Assembly (NCBI RefSeq): GCF_018736065.1
Contig: NZ_CP076128.1
Coordinates: forward strand, 2,542,001 to 2,606,000
Direction of reading: 5' to 3'
Source of the DNA: Flammeovirga kamogawensis
GTDB lineage: Bacteria > Bacteroidota > Bacteroidia > Cytophagales > Flammeovirgaceae
DNA: 64,000 nucleotides
The position numbers were made by a program, and so were the translations under genes. The notes under the pieces are model-generated. The model was given only the letters and a program-made list of their open reading frames with translations. It was not told where the DNA came from and ran no database searches. How positions within the stretch are numbered: position 1 is the first letter of the stretch; each line of letters starts with the position of its first letter. Shown piece after piece: positions 8,379-16,644 of this stretch.

Positions 8379-9236
8379 TTATATATTGATAGCATCGGGT
8401 GTAGACTCGGTGCTATTTTTACTTTTATAAGTTCTCATTTTTATTTCACTTTGCTGATGCATCTCAACAGGTGTCTTCATATAATTACTCCAATGAGGCC
8501 TTTCATTATTGTAAATATATACAGATTCTCTAATAAATTTATTCATTAAATCGAGATCATTAATTTTTATTCCTAAAATAAATTCTTGCTTAAGAATTCC
8601 GTTTATTCTTTCTGCTACCGCATTTTGATAAGGATCGTAAGATTCCGTCATCGAGCACAATACTTTATTTTCATGAAGATGTCGTTGATACTCGTGACTA
8701 CAATATTGTAATCCTCTATCTGAATGGTGTATCATTGGTAAATCAACATAGTTTCTATTTTTCAGTGCTTCTTTTAATGCTGCAATAGCTCCATTTGCAT
8801 TCAAACTATCTGATACGTTTAACCCCATTATTTTCTTAGAATAAGCATCTGTTACCAAGGAGAGATACATTGGGTTACTTCGCTCACCTATGTAAGTTAT
8901 ATCAGAAACTAATACTTGTTCAGGTCTATTTATTTCCAAATGCTCAATAAGATTTTTATGCTTTTTAAACCTGTGATGAGAATTTGTAGTGACATGATAT
9001 TGTTTTTTAGGCTTGATATCGAGTCGATTAGCCCTCATGATATCAAAAAGCTTATCTCTACCTACATTTAGTAATTGCAATTCAGGAAGAAGTAATTGAT
9101 ATAATTTCCTTGTCCCTATTTTAGTTTGCTTCAAGCGAATTCTTTTCACTAAGTCTACTACTTTAGATGCAATACTATTATTCTTTTTTACTTTCCTTTT
9201 CGAACGATAATAAATTTGTCGATTTAACCCAAGCAA
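8379..9236 (-). CDS. IS3-family transposase OrfB (DDE integrase domain)
   Basis: A 285-residue open frame with the retroviral-integrase-type catalytic core. The DDE residues are visible in VLVSDITYIG, IHHSDRGLQY and NAVAERINGILKQE, followed by the HWSNY and TP.E motifs of IS3 elements. The TTG at 9236 is only the first possible start. The frame is open further upstream (EEKIGVKPTCELLG) and joins orfA by -1 slippage at the A6G heptamer, so the true product is probably an OrfAB fusion covering 8379-9685. It ends 12 bp before the inverted repeat. Confidence 0.93.
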   Translation of the reverse strand: MLGLNRQIYYRSKRKVKKNNSIASKVVDLVKRIRLKQTKIGTRKLYQLLLPELQLLNVGRDKLFDIMRANRLDIKPKKQYHVTTNSHHRFKKHKNLIEHLEINRPEQVLVSDITYIGERSNPMYLSLVTDAYSKKIMGLNVSDSLNANGAIAALKEALKNRNYVDLPMIHHSDRGLQYCSHEYQRHLHENKVLCSMTESYDPYQNAVAERINGILKQEFILGIKINDLDLMNKFIRESVYIYNNERPHWSNYMKTPVEMHQQSEIKMRTYKSKNSTESTPDAINI

Positions 9237-9256
9237 TTCACAAGTCGGTTTGACTC

Positions 9257-9685
9257 CTATTTTTTCTTCTTTTTTGAATTGGTCAACCGCTTGGGTAAAG
9301 ACTTTTTTCTAATAGGAATATTAAACTCATCCTCAGCAATATCGATCATCATATCAAAGAAAATTGCTTTTTTATCTGTTACGTAGAGTTGTTTTTCTAA
9401 AGAAGCTTTTTGTTTCTCTAATAATAGAACCTTTTGTTCTAGCTCCAATAATTTTTGTTCTGGTGTCTTTCCCATTTTTAAATCAGATTTATTATCCCAA
9501 TCTAAATTACCATACTTTCTTATCCAAGTACGGATGGTACCATGACCTTGTATTCCATATTTAAGTCTTGCTGCCGTTATACCTATTTCCCCTCGTTCCA
9601 CTTCATCTACAACTTGTAATTTAAAAGAGTAGCTGTAATCTTTTTGTGTACGCTTAGTGTACTGATATTCTTGATCTTCATTCAT
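9257..9685 (-). CDS. IS3-family transposase OrfA (HTH domain)
   Basis: A 142-residue DNA-binding subunit. The N-terminal helix-turn-helix of IS3 OrfA is recognisable (SFKLQVVDEVERGEIGITAA then GTIRTWIRKYG). It is followed by a leucine-zipper-like heptad helix (residues ~80-110, LLELEQKVLLLEKQK) that mediates multimerisation. It ends in a lysine-rich tail encoded by the slippery A-rich stretch. OrfA alone usually acts as a regulator, and the fused OrfAB is the active transposase. Confidence 0.92.
   Translation of the reverse strand: MNEDQEYQYTKRTQKDYSYSFKLQVVDEVERGEIGITAARLKYGIQGHGTIRTWIRKYGNLDWDNKSDLKMGKTPEQKLLELEQKVLLLEKQKASLEKQLYVTDKKAIFFDMMIDIAEDEFNIPIRKKSLPKRLTNSKKKKK
9269..9275 (-). promoter_or_regulatory. 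Programmed -1 frameshift heptamer (A AAA AAG)
   Basis: In the orfA frame the codons read tcA AAA AAG, the canonical slippery heptamer of IS3-family elements. A -1 slip moves ribosomes into the orfB frame, giving EEKIGVKPTC and then the integrase domain, before orfA's TAG is reached. Confidence 0.75.
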
Positions 9686-9699
9686 AATGTTACGTTTTG

Positions 9700-9724
9700 T
9701 GTAACACTAATTCAGGACGAGACA
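9700..9724 (-). repeat. IS3-family terminal inverted repeat (orfA-side end)
   Basis: On the minus strand it begins TGTCTCGTCC and ends TAGTGTTACA. It lies 14 bp upstream of the orfA start and matches the end of the mini-element at 16950-16973. Confidence 0.85.
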
Positions 9725-9735
9725 TTTGACAGTAG

Positions 9736-9772
9736 AAAGGCATTGTTCTTAATAGGACAATGCCTTTTTTTT
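9736..9772 (+). terminator. Probable native dapF terminator, displaced by the IS
   Basis: An 11-bp stem AAAGGCATTGT / ACAATGCCTTT is followed by eight T. There is no plus-strand gene between the IS end and this hairpin. Removing the element puts it about 25 bp after the dapF stop. Confidence 0.85.
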
Positions 9773-10110
9773 ATAAAGTGTCTCACCCTGAGTTAATACT
9801 TACATTCAGTATTCAACATTAGGTTGATAGATATTGTCATTTGTTATCAGAGATAAAGTTTGTGTAGTAAGTACCTTAATAGTCAGATAGAACAGAATCA
9901 TCGTTATATCAAAAAAGAGTAAAACCTATGTTAGAGTTTTAAAACTTTGATTCAGCAGAGCATACAATTTTAAGAATAGAAACGATAAGAATGATCCAAC
10001 TTTCTAACAGAAATATCATACCTAATTTTAAAGCTCTCAAAACCTTAGCAACTTAGCGAAAATATCAAAATTGAAGATGAAAAATGATCCTTAAAACCAG
10101 GGTAACAAAG
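9773..10110. other. Gene-free stretch downstream of the CHAT operon
   Basis: About 340 bp with no supportable ORF. It begins with an IS-end-like sequence at 9779-9804 (TGTCTC.CCCTGA.TTA...TTACA) that resembles the right inverted repeat of the neighbouring IS3 element, with no recognisable transposase sequence after it. No hairpin followed by a T tract was recognised on the minus strand for the operon ending at 10111. Confidence 0.5.
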
Positions 10111-10653
10111 TCAATTTTTCATTATTGAGTAGTAAATTCTATCTAAAACCTCACAAAATGATTTCTTAAAATAAAGGATATATAAATCAATTTTGAAAAA
10201 TAAAGAAATACGGCTATTATATTGATGATCTTGATTTTCTTCAACCTTTCTTAAAAGAGGTATTACTTTTGAATATTTTTCTAATCCAATATTAGCTTCA
10301 ATAAGTAACCAATCTTTATGATCAGAATCAGGTTCTTTTTCTAAAAGAGATATAATCTTATCATATTTTTTATTATTAAGTGCTAAATATGATTTTTCTA
10401 GTATATTTTTAGTTTCATTCATACTACCTCTTGTTGAGTAGGAGTAACTAGTAGAATTTATTAATTTTTCATTACTCAGTTGAAATGAATAAAGAAAGAG
10501 ACTTCCTAATAATAAAAAAGAAGCTGCAATAGAGCCGAATTTTGATAACCCATCATATTTCTTTTCTCTTTGTTTCATATTCATGATTATTCCATCTAAC
10601 TCTCTTTTTCTATGAGTTATTTGAATTCTTTTTTCTATTTTTTGAATATCCAT
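10111..10653 (-). CDS. Small single-pass membrane protein of the CHAT/sigma operon
   Basis: A 180-residue protein with a basic, helical N-terminal segment (~1-40, cytoplasmic by the positive-inside rule), one transmembrane helix (~41-60, IAASFLLLGSLFLY) and an extracytoplasmic part. That part has TPR-like helical pairs (LEKSYLALNNKKYDKIISLL and LIEANIGLEKYSKVIPLLRK). I recognise no named family. It is the third gene of an operon after the CHAT protein and the ECF sigma factor, 72 bp after the sigma gene. Its topology, a short cytoplasmic N terminus and an outer sensor domain, is that of an anti-sigma factor, but it has no zinc-binding HxxxCxxC motif, so an anti-sigma role is only inference. 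Confidence 0.72.
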   Translation of the reverse strand: MDIQKIEKRIQITHRKRELDGIIMNMKQREKKYDGLSKFGSIAASFLLLGSLFLYSFQLSNEKLINSTSYSYSTRGSMNETKNILEKSYLALNNKKYDKIISLLEKEPDSDHKDWLLIEANIGLEKYSKVIPLLRKVEENQDHQYNSRISLFFKIDLYILYFKKSFCEVLDRIYYSIMKN

Positions 10654-10725
10654 GTTGTAGTTTAAATTTTATTATTACTCATTAGATACCTAAAATTATT
10701 TTTGTAATCAGTGATCTTAAAAAAA

Positions 10726-11367
10726 TTATAAGCACGAAGATATAATTGATAGAAGTTCTTCCTTATCATCCGTTCTGTTTTCAAAACCTTGCTTTAAATA
10801 TTTAAGACATCGGCTTTTCTTATTTCTAATAGCTTGTTCTGATGAGTATTTATTGACAAAGCGATGTTGAATTTCTGAATAACTTAATTTATCAAAATAG
10901 TAATTCTTTAAAATTTTTTGACAGTCTTCTCCAATCCTGGAAAGTAAACTTTCAAAATACCTTTTACTTTCTAAGTCATCTTCATTTCCTAAAGGAACTT
11001 CTGATAATAAAGAAGAATGATCAGATACGTCATGTAATTGTGAGTTATATTCAGTTGTTCTGAGCTTTTTATTTTTTTCTATTGTTTTTAACCACATATT
11101 CTTAGAAACAGTGACTATGTAGGTTGATATATGTGAGGTCCCTTGAAATTGACCTTCATCAATACTCCATAATACTTTAGCAAAAGCATCTTGAAAAATA
11201 TCCTCTGCATCTTCCAAAGATCCGTTCATTTTTAAAATGATGTGTTTGACAGTAGGAAAATACTTTTTGTAGATGTATTCAACAGTATACTCATAATTGT
11301 TTCTATTTTTTAAGTTAGAAACAATTTTTTCTGAAGTGAGATTATTTTTAAAAATTGATAATAGCAT
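10726..11367 (-). CDS. ECF-type RNA polymerase sigma factor
   Basis: A 213-residue sigma-70-family protein. Region 2 is clear (YIYKKYFPTVKHIILKMNG, then LEDAEDIFQDAFAKVLWSI) and so is region 2.4 (STYIVTVSKNMWLKTIEKNK). Region 4 (~145-190: IGEDCQKILKNYYFDKLSYS followed by EIQHRF and RNKKSRCLKYLKQG) is the -35-recognition HTH in somewhat divergent form. It lies 17 bp after the CHAT gene and upstream of the small membrane protein, so it is translated from the CHAT transcript. It probably controls a small regulon tied to whatever the CHAT protein senses; that link is inferred from the operon. Confidence 0.87.
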   Translation of the reverse strand: MLLSIFKNNLTSEKIVSNLKNRNNYEYTVEYIYKKYFPTVKHIILKMNGSLEDAEDIFQDAFAKVLWSIDEGQFQGTSHISTYIVTVSKNMWLKTIEKNKKLRTTEYNSQLHDVSDHSSLLSEVPLGNEDDLESKRYFESLLSRIGEDCQKILKNYYFDKLSYSEIQHRFVNKYSSEQAIRNKKSRCLKYLKQGFENRTDDKEELLSIISSCL

Positions 11368-11384
11368 ATTTAGAATAGAAATAA

Positions 11385-13892
11385 TTATTGGGATCCTATC
11401 ATTTTAAGGAAACTTGTTTTTAGCGACGGTTTTACAATAGCTGAAGAGTTTCCATTTAGAACCAAGCTTCCCCAAAACATTGGATTATTATATAATATCT
11501 TATTTTCATAAATGAAGTCTTTTTTTGCTTTCTGCAATGCTATATCTTTCTCCCATCCCTCTTTTAAGTAGTTATAAAAACTTGTTATTACACTTAAAGA
11601 CACCTGATCGTTAACATTCCATTTACCTGCTATAATACTGGGAATTTTTGCATAAGCAAAAGCTCTTTGCAAACTCATATTTCCTTCTCCTTCCAGAAAT
11701 GCACCATCGGCAGATTTACAGCTACTCAGTATAACTAGCTTCACTGAGGTTAATTTCAAATTTTCAATTTCTGAAAAAGAAATTACGTTTAAGCTTTCTA
11801 AAGGGTAAAGTTCAATACAAGACCTTTGAGGAATATTATTAATTTTTGTATGTGTCGCAAAATGTAGAATATCAAAGGATTCATTCATTAACATTCTATG
11901 TATATTTTCATAGTTTGCATTCTCATTTATCAATGTCTCATTTCCAATATTGAGAGCTTCCTGCTTAGAATAAGGGAGATTAATATTTGCAAATGGAGCA
12001 GCACTAAAAACGTTAAGAGATGAATTAAGGTCACTATTGAAAGTATCACTCACTAAATCATGATGCAAAGAAAAAGAATAACTTACAGCATGATTTTCTA
12101 CCAAATATTTATTGTTAAATTTTAAAATCTCAAAAGGTAGTTTATTCAAAAGACCACTTTGCGAAATGACAAGTCTTTGATTATTAGTAGTTTTAATCCA
12201 CTCTGGTAAGAGTACTTTACTTATTTCATTTAAACTTGTCAAAAACTGATTAGGTAAAAAATAGTTACTTTCTTGAATATTTTTAAGAATAGTATTCAGG
12301 TTTTCATTTAGCTTATCAGTTCTTGGAATCACTTTAAGATAAAAGTTGGCTTCGTTGTAACTGATACAGTAGATTTTATTGTTATTAAGATGATAAGAAA
12401 TAAACGATTTATCTAAATAATGCGTTTGAAAAAATGGAATAATTTTTTCTGATGACAAAAGAGATGAATTAGATACTCGGTCTTTCTTCAATAAAAGTAA
12501 TTCTTCATTATCCAAATACTGTTTAAAGGTAATATTTTTGATTCCTAATGACCTCCTATTTAAAATCGATGATTTTAAATTCTCTATAATTTCTATAGCA
12601 TCCAATAAGTACTTCTGATCTTTTGTACTTTCATATTGTGCTGTAAAAAAGTCTACCCATTCATCCTGAACATATCTTAACTCTTGAATATGAAATAATT
12701 GATCTTCATCTTGGTGCTGATGAGTAATAAATTTTTTAAAAAGCTGATAGCTCTTCCTGTAGTACTTTTCTTTCTGCACCATAGACTTTGCATGTTTACC
12801 ATAGTAATAATTTTGGATCATGAGTTCATATTTCAAACCATCACTCGTATCACCTTGTATTTTTATACTTTCATCTATGATAGCTTGTGCAGCATCTAAA
12901 AACTGTTTTTTATTACTTTCTGAGTAATTACACAGGGTTCTATAAATATTCGCCCCTAATATAGAAATTCTTTGATTGGGTAATTTTTTTGCTTTATGAT
13001 AATATTCTAATGCTTCATTTAAGTGAAAATTCCGTTTCTTTTTATCAGAAATATCATAATAACAATTTGAAATATTTAAATGTGCTCTCGCTTTAAAAAA
13101 GTAGTGATCAAAAATTTCATCTTGACTGTAAAAAAAATCCCCTGAATCATTAAAATATGCTTCATTGTCAATCAAAAATTTTTGATAAAGGGTAATAGCT
13201 TTTGTATAAAGCTTGTTTTTTTGTAGAAAGGTACCATAATGATAATGGTGTATTCCCTTGTTTTTTTTGGGGGATGATATTATTGAATTATAAGTAGAAT
13301 CAACATCTTCTTTATCTCCCAATAAACCTTTCAAATGTAGATTATTTGAAGAAAAAGTATAACTTATTTTTTCATTAGAAAGAATCACATTATTCAATAT
13401 CTCTTTTGATAATGTATATTCATGTTTTATAGTAAAAATATGTTGCAGGTTATTTAAAATAAAGTGAGCACTTTTGATGGATTTGGTTTTCTTTAAATTA
13501 AATAATATTCCCTGTTTATAATAATACTCAGCTGAATCTAACTTTCCCAATTGATAATAATACTTCCCAAGAAGTCCATAAGCATTCAATTGATGAGACC
13601 TAAAAGGAATATCCTTTTCAAGTAGTTTAAACGATTTTCTTAAAAAATGAATTCCCTTTTTAAAATCTAACTTTTCTTTACCATAAATATGACCAATCGC
13701 ATTATAAGCAAAAACTATAAAATCTTTATTTTCTGTTGTTACTGTCAGCTCTAAAAATGTCTCAATAGATTTGTCAAATTCATACCTATAAAACTCCTTA
13801 ATACCTCTTTGTTTAAGCTCAATATCATTTGCATATCCATTTAATGATGAAAATATTGTAACAAATAATAGAGACCTTAGTAAAATGTTCAT
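11385..13892 (-). CDS. TPR-CHAT protein (caspase-like peptidase fold), exported
   Basis: An 835-residue protein with a signal peptide (residues 1-21, ending NGYA), about ten TPR-like helical hairpins (~25-450) and a C-terminal CHAT domain (~550-820). The caspase-type catalytic dyad is present: His in ILHFATHT (~682) and Cys in ILSSCKSADG (~725), with the typical AFAYAKIPSIIAGKWNVND strand after it. CHAT proteins are clan CD peptidase relatives found with TPR repeats in bacteria. They are proposed to be proteases triggered by signals sensed through the repeats. It leads an operon with an ECF sigma factor and a single-pass membrane protein. A perfect 8-3-8 palindrome lies 36 bp upstream of its start. 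The substrate is unknown. Confidence 0.88.
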   Translation of the reverse strand: MNILLRSLLFVTIFSSLNGYANDIELKQRGIKEFYRYEFDKSIETFLELTVTTENKDFIVFAYNAIGHIYGKEKLDFKKGIHFLRKSFKLLEKDIPFRSHQLNAYGLLGKYYYQLGKLDSAEYYYKQGILFNLKKTKSIKSAHFILNNLQHIFTIKHEYTLSKEILNNVILSNEKISYTFSSNNLHLKGLLGDKEDVDSTYNSIISSPKKNKGIHHYHYGTFLQKNKLYTKAITLYQKFLIDNEAYFNDSGDFFYSQDEIFDHYFFKARAHLNISNCYYDISDKKKRNFHLNEALEYYHKAKKLPNQRISILGANIYRTLCNYSESNKKQFLDAAQAIIDESIKIQGDTSDGLKYELMIQNYYYGKHAKSMVQKEKYYRKSYQLFKKFITHQHQDEDQLFHIQELRYVQDEWVDFFTAQYESTKDQKYLLDAIEIIENLKSSILNRRSLGIKNITFKQYLDNEELLLLKKDRVSNSSLLSSEKIIPFFQTHYLDKSFISYHLNNNKIYCISYNEANFYLKVIPRTDKLNENLNTILKNIQESNYFLPNQFLTSLNEISKVLLPEWIKTTNNQRLVISQSGLLNKLPFEILKFNNKYLVENHAVSYSFSLHHDLVSDTFNSDLNSSLNVFSAAPFANINLPYSKQEALNIGNETLINENANYENIHRMLMNESFDILHFATHTKINNIPQRSCIELYPLESLNVISFSEIENLKLTSVKLVILSSCKSADGAFLEGEGNMSLQRAFAYAKIPSIIAGKWNVNDQVSLSVITSFYNYLKEGWEKDIALQKAKKDFIYENKILYNNPMFWGSLVLNGNSSAIVKPSLKTSFLKMIGSQ

Positions 13893-13927
13893 TGATTATT
13901 GTAAGTAATACTAAATTTTCATATGAA

Positions 13928-13946
13928 CACAATTTATAAAATTGTG
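13928..13946. promoter_or_regulatory. Palindromic candidate operator upstream of the CHAT operon
   Basis: A perfect inverted repeat, CACAATTT-ATA-AAATTGTG, 36 bp upstream of the CHAT start codon. No T tract follows it, so it is not a terminator. Its symmetry and position suit a dimeric regulator, but an AT-rich chance palindrome cannot be excluded. Confidence 0.4.
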
Positions 13947-14093
13947 AAGTATTTAATAACAATAACAAACAACCGAAGACTTAACAAAACCTAACATTGA
14001 TTACGCAACCGATTGTTATGTATATTTACTAATACTTTTCGTTTTTTAGGTTGTTACAAAGAATTTTAACGTTCTAAGAATATTATTTTTAAA

Positions 14094-14124
14094 ATAAAAA
14101 AAACACCCTTAATATAAAGGTGCC
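14094..14124 (-). terminator. Probable terminator of the 14222 receptor gene
   Basis: Read on the minus strand, CACCTTT and AAGGGTG form an imperfect 7-bp stem followed by eight T. It lies about 100 bp after the receptor's stop codon. Confidence 0.6.
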
Positions 14125-14221
14125 TTTAATAAAAATATAGTATAATTAGATACCCAAATACTCAAAATTTACCTACTTTCTTTTGAACATTATAAATATT
14201 TATTTTCAATCACTCATTTTC

Positions 14222-16540
14222 TTAATTCAATCCACCTTTTGTGTGAAGTTTTCTATTCTTTCTACCTTTAAACTGTCCTCCAAAATCATAATTAAAGGAT
14301 ATTTTATATATCGGCACTTCACCTAAAGTATACGTTCTGTCTTCAAATCCATCACCATATACGGTAGATCCAAATCCACTATTTACAAAATCATCTACTT
14401 TTAAAGTTAAGGTACCTCTGTTTTTTAGAATACGTTTCTGAATAGACATTCCAAGAGCATAATTAGTATCTGAAATCACTTGGGCATTATACTGTATACT
14501 TGCATACCTTCCTGATAAATTAAATACAAAACCTTTTGGAAGGGTAATACTTGAATTCAACTTACCTGAAAAGTTAAAAGGGCTCTTTTCACCTGGGATA
14601 GTATAAGTTTCATCTTGAACATCTAAATAAAATACGTTGATACCTCCATCTATTTTCCACCATTTTACAATCTGATAATTACTTGATAAAGAAAGGCCAC
14701 CTGTTTTAGTTACTCCTAAATTCTCATAAGAATTAACAGTTATATTTCTTTCATTATCAAAATTGGCAATGCTAGTAATTACATCTGTACTATGTCTGAA
14801 ATACACACTAGTAGTAAAGCTGAACTTATTTTTATAAAAGCTATGGTCCATACTAATAGAATTTGTGTAAGAAGGTTGTAATTCAGGGTTACCGACTAAT
14901 ATACTGACAGGGTTTATAGCAATTTCAATCGGCAATAACTGTGATATTTTCGGTCTTTGAATTCTTCTACTGTAGCTTAAGCCTAAATTATTATGATCAT
15001 TAAGTTGTTGACGTAAATGAAGACTTGGGAATAAACTTTTATAATCAATGGTATAATTTTCTTTTCCATCCTCAATAATGTCTGCCGATATATTTACCAT
15101 TTCTGCTCTTAAACCTGCCTTCATTGAAAACTTACCCAGTTTCAAAGAGTAAGATGAATAAGCTGAGTTAATAGACTCTCTATAATCATAATTATACCCG
15201 TTGTTTCCTATTGGATTTTTGATATCCATCAATAGGTTGGCCCCAATTGTTTGACTATGAATACCTACATCAAAAGCTGATTTATCATTTATAGCTTGTG
15301 AATAATCCACCTTATAGGCTTGAAAGGTAAAATTACCACCTGTTAGATTTGAATAATCATCGTTAACGTTAGACACTAGATCAAATTCTCCAGTATTCAA
15401 TGTGATATCTGTTTCTAAACTACCTTTTTTAAATTGCTTTTGATGATTTAAGCTGAAGGTATAACTATCCTCTTTACTACTAAGGTATGATCTATCCAAT
15501 ACGTCATATTCAGATCTTTCTCTGGTCAATACATTTTGAGTTGTCTCGTACTTGTTTTGTTCAAAATAAAAAGTAATCACATTGGTTGAGTCTAAGAAGT
15601 AGTCCGTTCCTACTTTAATTTTATGGTACTCACCACGGTTTACCTTGTCTATATCCTGACGTAACACACTATTATTTTCATAATTTGTTCTGTCTAATGT
15701 ACCATCAAACTCATTTCTATTCGCTCCATAATTACCACTAGCAAAGAAGTTAAACTTTTTCACCCTGTAATTTAGACCTACATAGTTGTTATTCTTCTGA
15801 CGAGAACCAACTTCTGTATACAAACCTACATTGAAACCTTCCATGGTATTTTTCTTAGTGATAATATTTATGATACCAGATAAACCTTCAGGATCATATT
15901 TAGCGGAAGGATTTGTAATCACTTCAATTTTATCAATCGAGCTTGCCGGAAGACTTTGTAATACTTGAGTGATATCCATTTGAGACATTTTTCCGTCAAT
16001 CAGGATTTTTACATTCGATTCACCTCTTAGGCTAATTTTCCCTTGAGAATCTACACTTATCTCAGGGATTTTATTTAAAAATTCAGAAACAGAATTTCCA
16101 CTTGCTTGTTCAGGAGTTACATTTACAATATTCTTATCAATAGTTCGCTCAATCATCATTTTATCCCCTTGAATCACAACTTCATCAAGTTGCTTTGTAC
16201 TTACAGCAAGCTTAACTGTTCCAATATTCAAAGTAGATTTATCAACAACAATCACTTTTTTATACATCTCATAACCAATAAACTGTATTCTCAATTCATA
16301 AGTCCCATAATAAACATCTTTAATAGTAAAGTTTCCTTTATCACCTGATAAAACACCTCCTATTATTTTCCCTTGGTTATCCAATACGGATACTGTTGCA
16401 TAACCAACAGCTTCACTAGTTTGAGCATTTATGATGCCCCCTATAATTTGTCCTTTTTTTTCTGCAGCATGTGAGTCAAAAGATTGCCCGATGAAGAAAA
16501 AATTAGAGATCAGAATTAATGATAATTTTATTAAATTCAT
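14222..16540 (-). CDS. Outer-membrane beta-barrel receptor with CarboxypepD-like N-terminal domain
   Basis: A 772-residue protein. It has a signal peptide (1-25, ending SHAA), a carboxypeptidase-regulatory-like beta-sandwich (~30-115), a plug domain (~118-230; VSEFLNKIPEISVD, LRGESNVKILIDGK, SIDKIEVITNPSAKYDPEGL) and a C-terminal barrel (~240-772). It belongs to the OMP_b-brl_3 group of TonB-dependent-receptor-like proteins of Bacteroidota. No TonB box is clear between the beta-sandwich and the plug, so energised transport is not certain. The ligand is unknown; there is no SusD partner. The interrupted ORF at 16645-17406 lies 104 bp upstream on the same strand and may once have been cotranscribed with it. 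Confidence 0.87.
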   Translation of the reverse strand: MNLIKLSLILISNFFFIGQSFDSHAAEKKGQIIGGIINAQTSEAVGYATVSVLDNQGKIIGGVLSGDKGNFTIKDVYYGTYELRIQFIGYEMYKKVIVVDKSTLNIGTVKLAVSTKQLDEVVIQGDKMMIERTIDKNIVNVTPEQASGNSVSEFLNKIPEISVDSQGKISLRGESNVKILIDGKMSQMDITQVLQSLPASSIDKIEVITNPSAKYDPEGLSGIINIITKKNTMEGFNVGLYTEVGSRQKNNNYVGLNYRVKKFNFFASGNYGANRNEFDGTLDRTNYENNSVLRQDIDKVNRGEYHKIKVGTDYFLDSTNVITFYFEQNKYETTQNVLTRERSEYDVLDRSYLSSKEDSYTFSLNHQKQFKKGSLETDITLNTGEFDLVSNVNDDYSNLTGGNFTFQAYKVDYSQAINDKSAFDVGIHSQTIGANLLMDIKNPIGNNGYNYDYRESINSAYSSYSLKLGKFSMKAGLRAEMVNISADIIEDGKENYTIDYKSLFPSLHLRQQLNDHNNLGLSYSRRIQRPKISQLLPIEIAINPVSILVGNPELQPSYTNSISMDHSFYKNKFSFTTSVYFRHSTDVITSIANFDNERNITVNSYENLGVTKTGGLSLSSNYQIVKWWKIDGGINVFYLDVQDETYTIPGEKSPFNFSGKLNSSITLPKGFVFNLSGRYASIQYNAQVISDTNYALGMSIQKRILKNRGTLTLKVDDFVNSGFGSTVYGDGFEDRTYTLGEVPIYKISFNYDFGGQFKGRKNRKLHTKGGLN

Positions 16541-16644
16541 TTTCTTACATTATATACGTTTACAGTTTATTCAATAGCTTTTGTCTGCTATATTATTTAG
16601 ATCTGTTTTTTTAAAATTGTAATCAGTCCTTTTTAAAAAATTCA

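Larger units (their letters stand above)
8343..9724 (-). mobile_element. Complete IS3-family insertion sequence
   Basis: A 1382-bp element with imperfect 25-bp terminal inverted repeats. The left end (8343-8367) and the complement of the right end (9700-9724) share TGTCT.GTCC, TAG and GTTACA in register. It carries overlapping orfA and orfB with an A6G frameshift signal, as in IS3/IS150-type elements. The flanks are TTT on both sides (8340-8342 and 9725-9727), consistent with a 3-bp target duplication. All catalytic residues are intact, so it may be active. An internally deleted relative lies at 16950-17357. Confidence 0.93.
13893..14221. other. Intergenic region upstream of the CHAT operon
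   Basis: About 330 AT-rich bases with no supportable gene. It holds the palindrome at 13928-13946 near the CHAT start and a terminator-like hairpin for the receptor gene at 14094-14124. The CHAT promoter should lie between these, but I cannot place a convincing -33/-7 pair. Confidence 0.6.

Noticed and set aside
13928-13946. Palindrome as a terminator
   Set aside because: There is no T tract on either side, and it lies just upstream of a start codon, so a regulatory site is more likely than a terminator.
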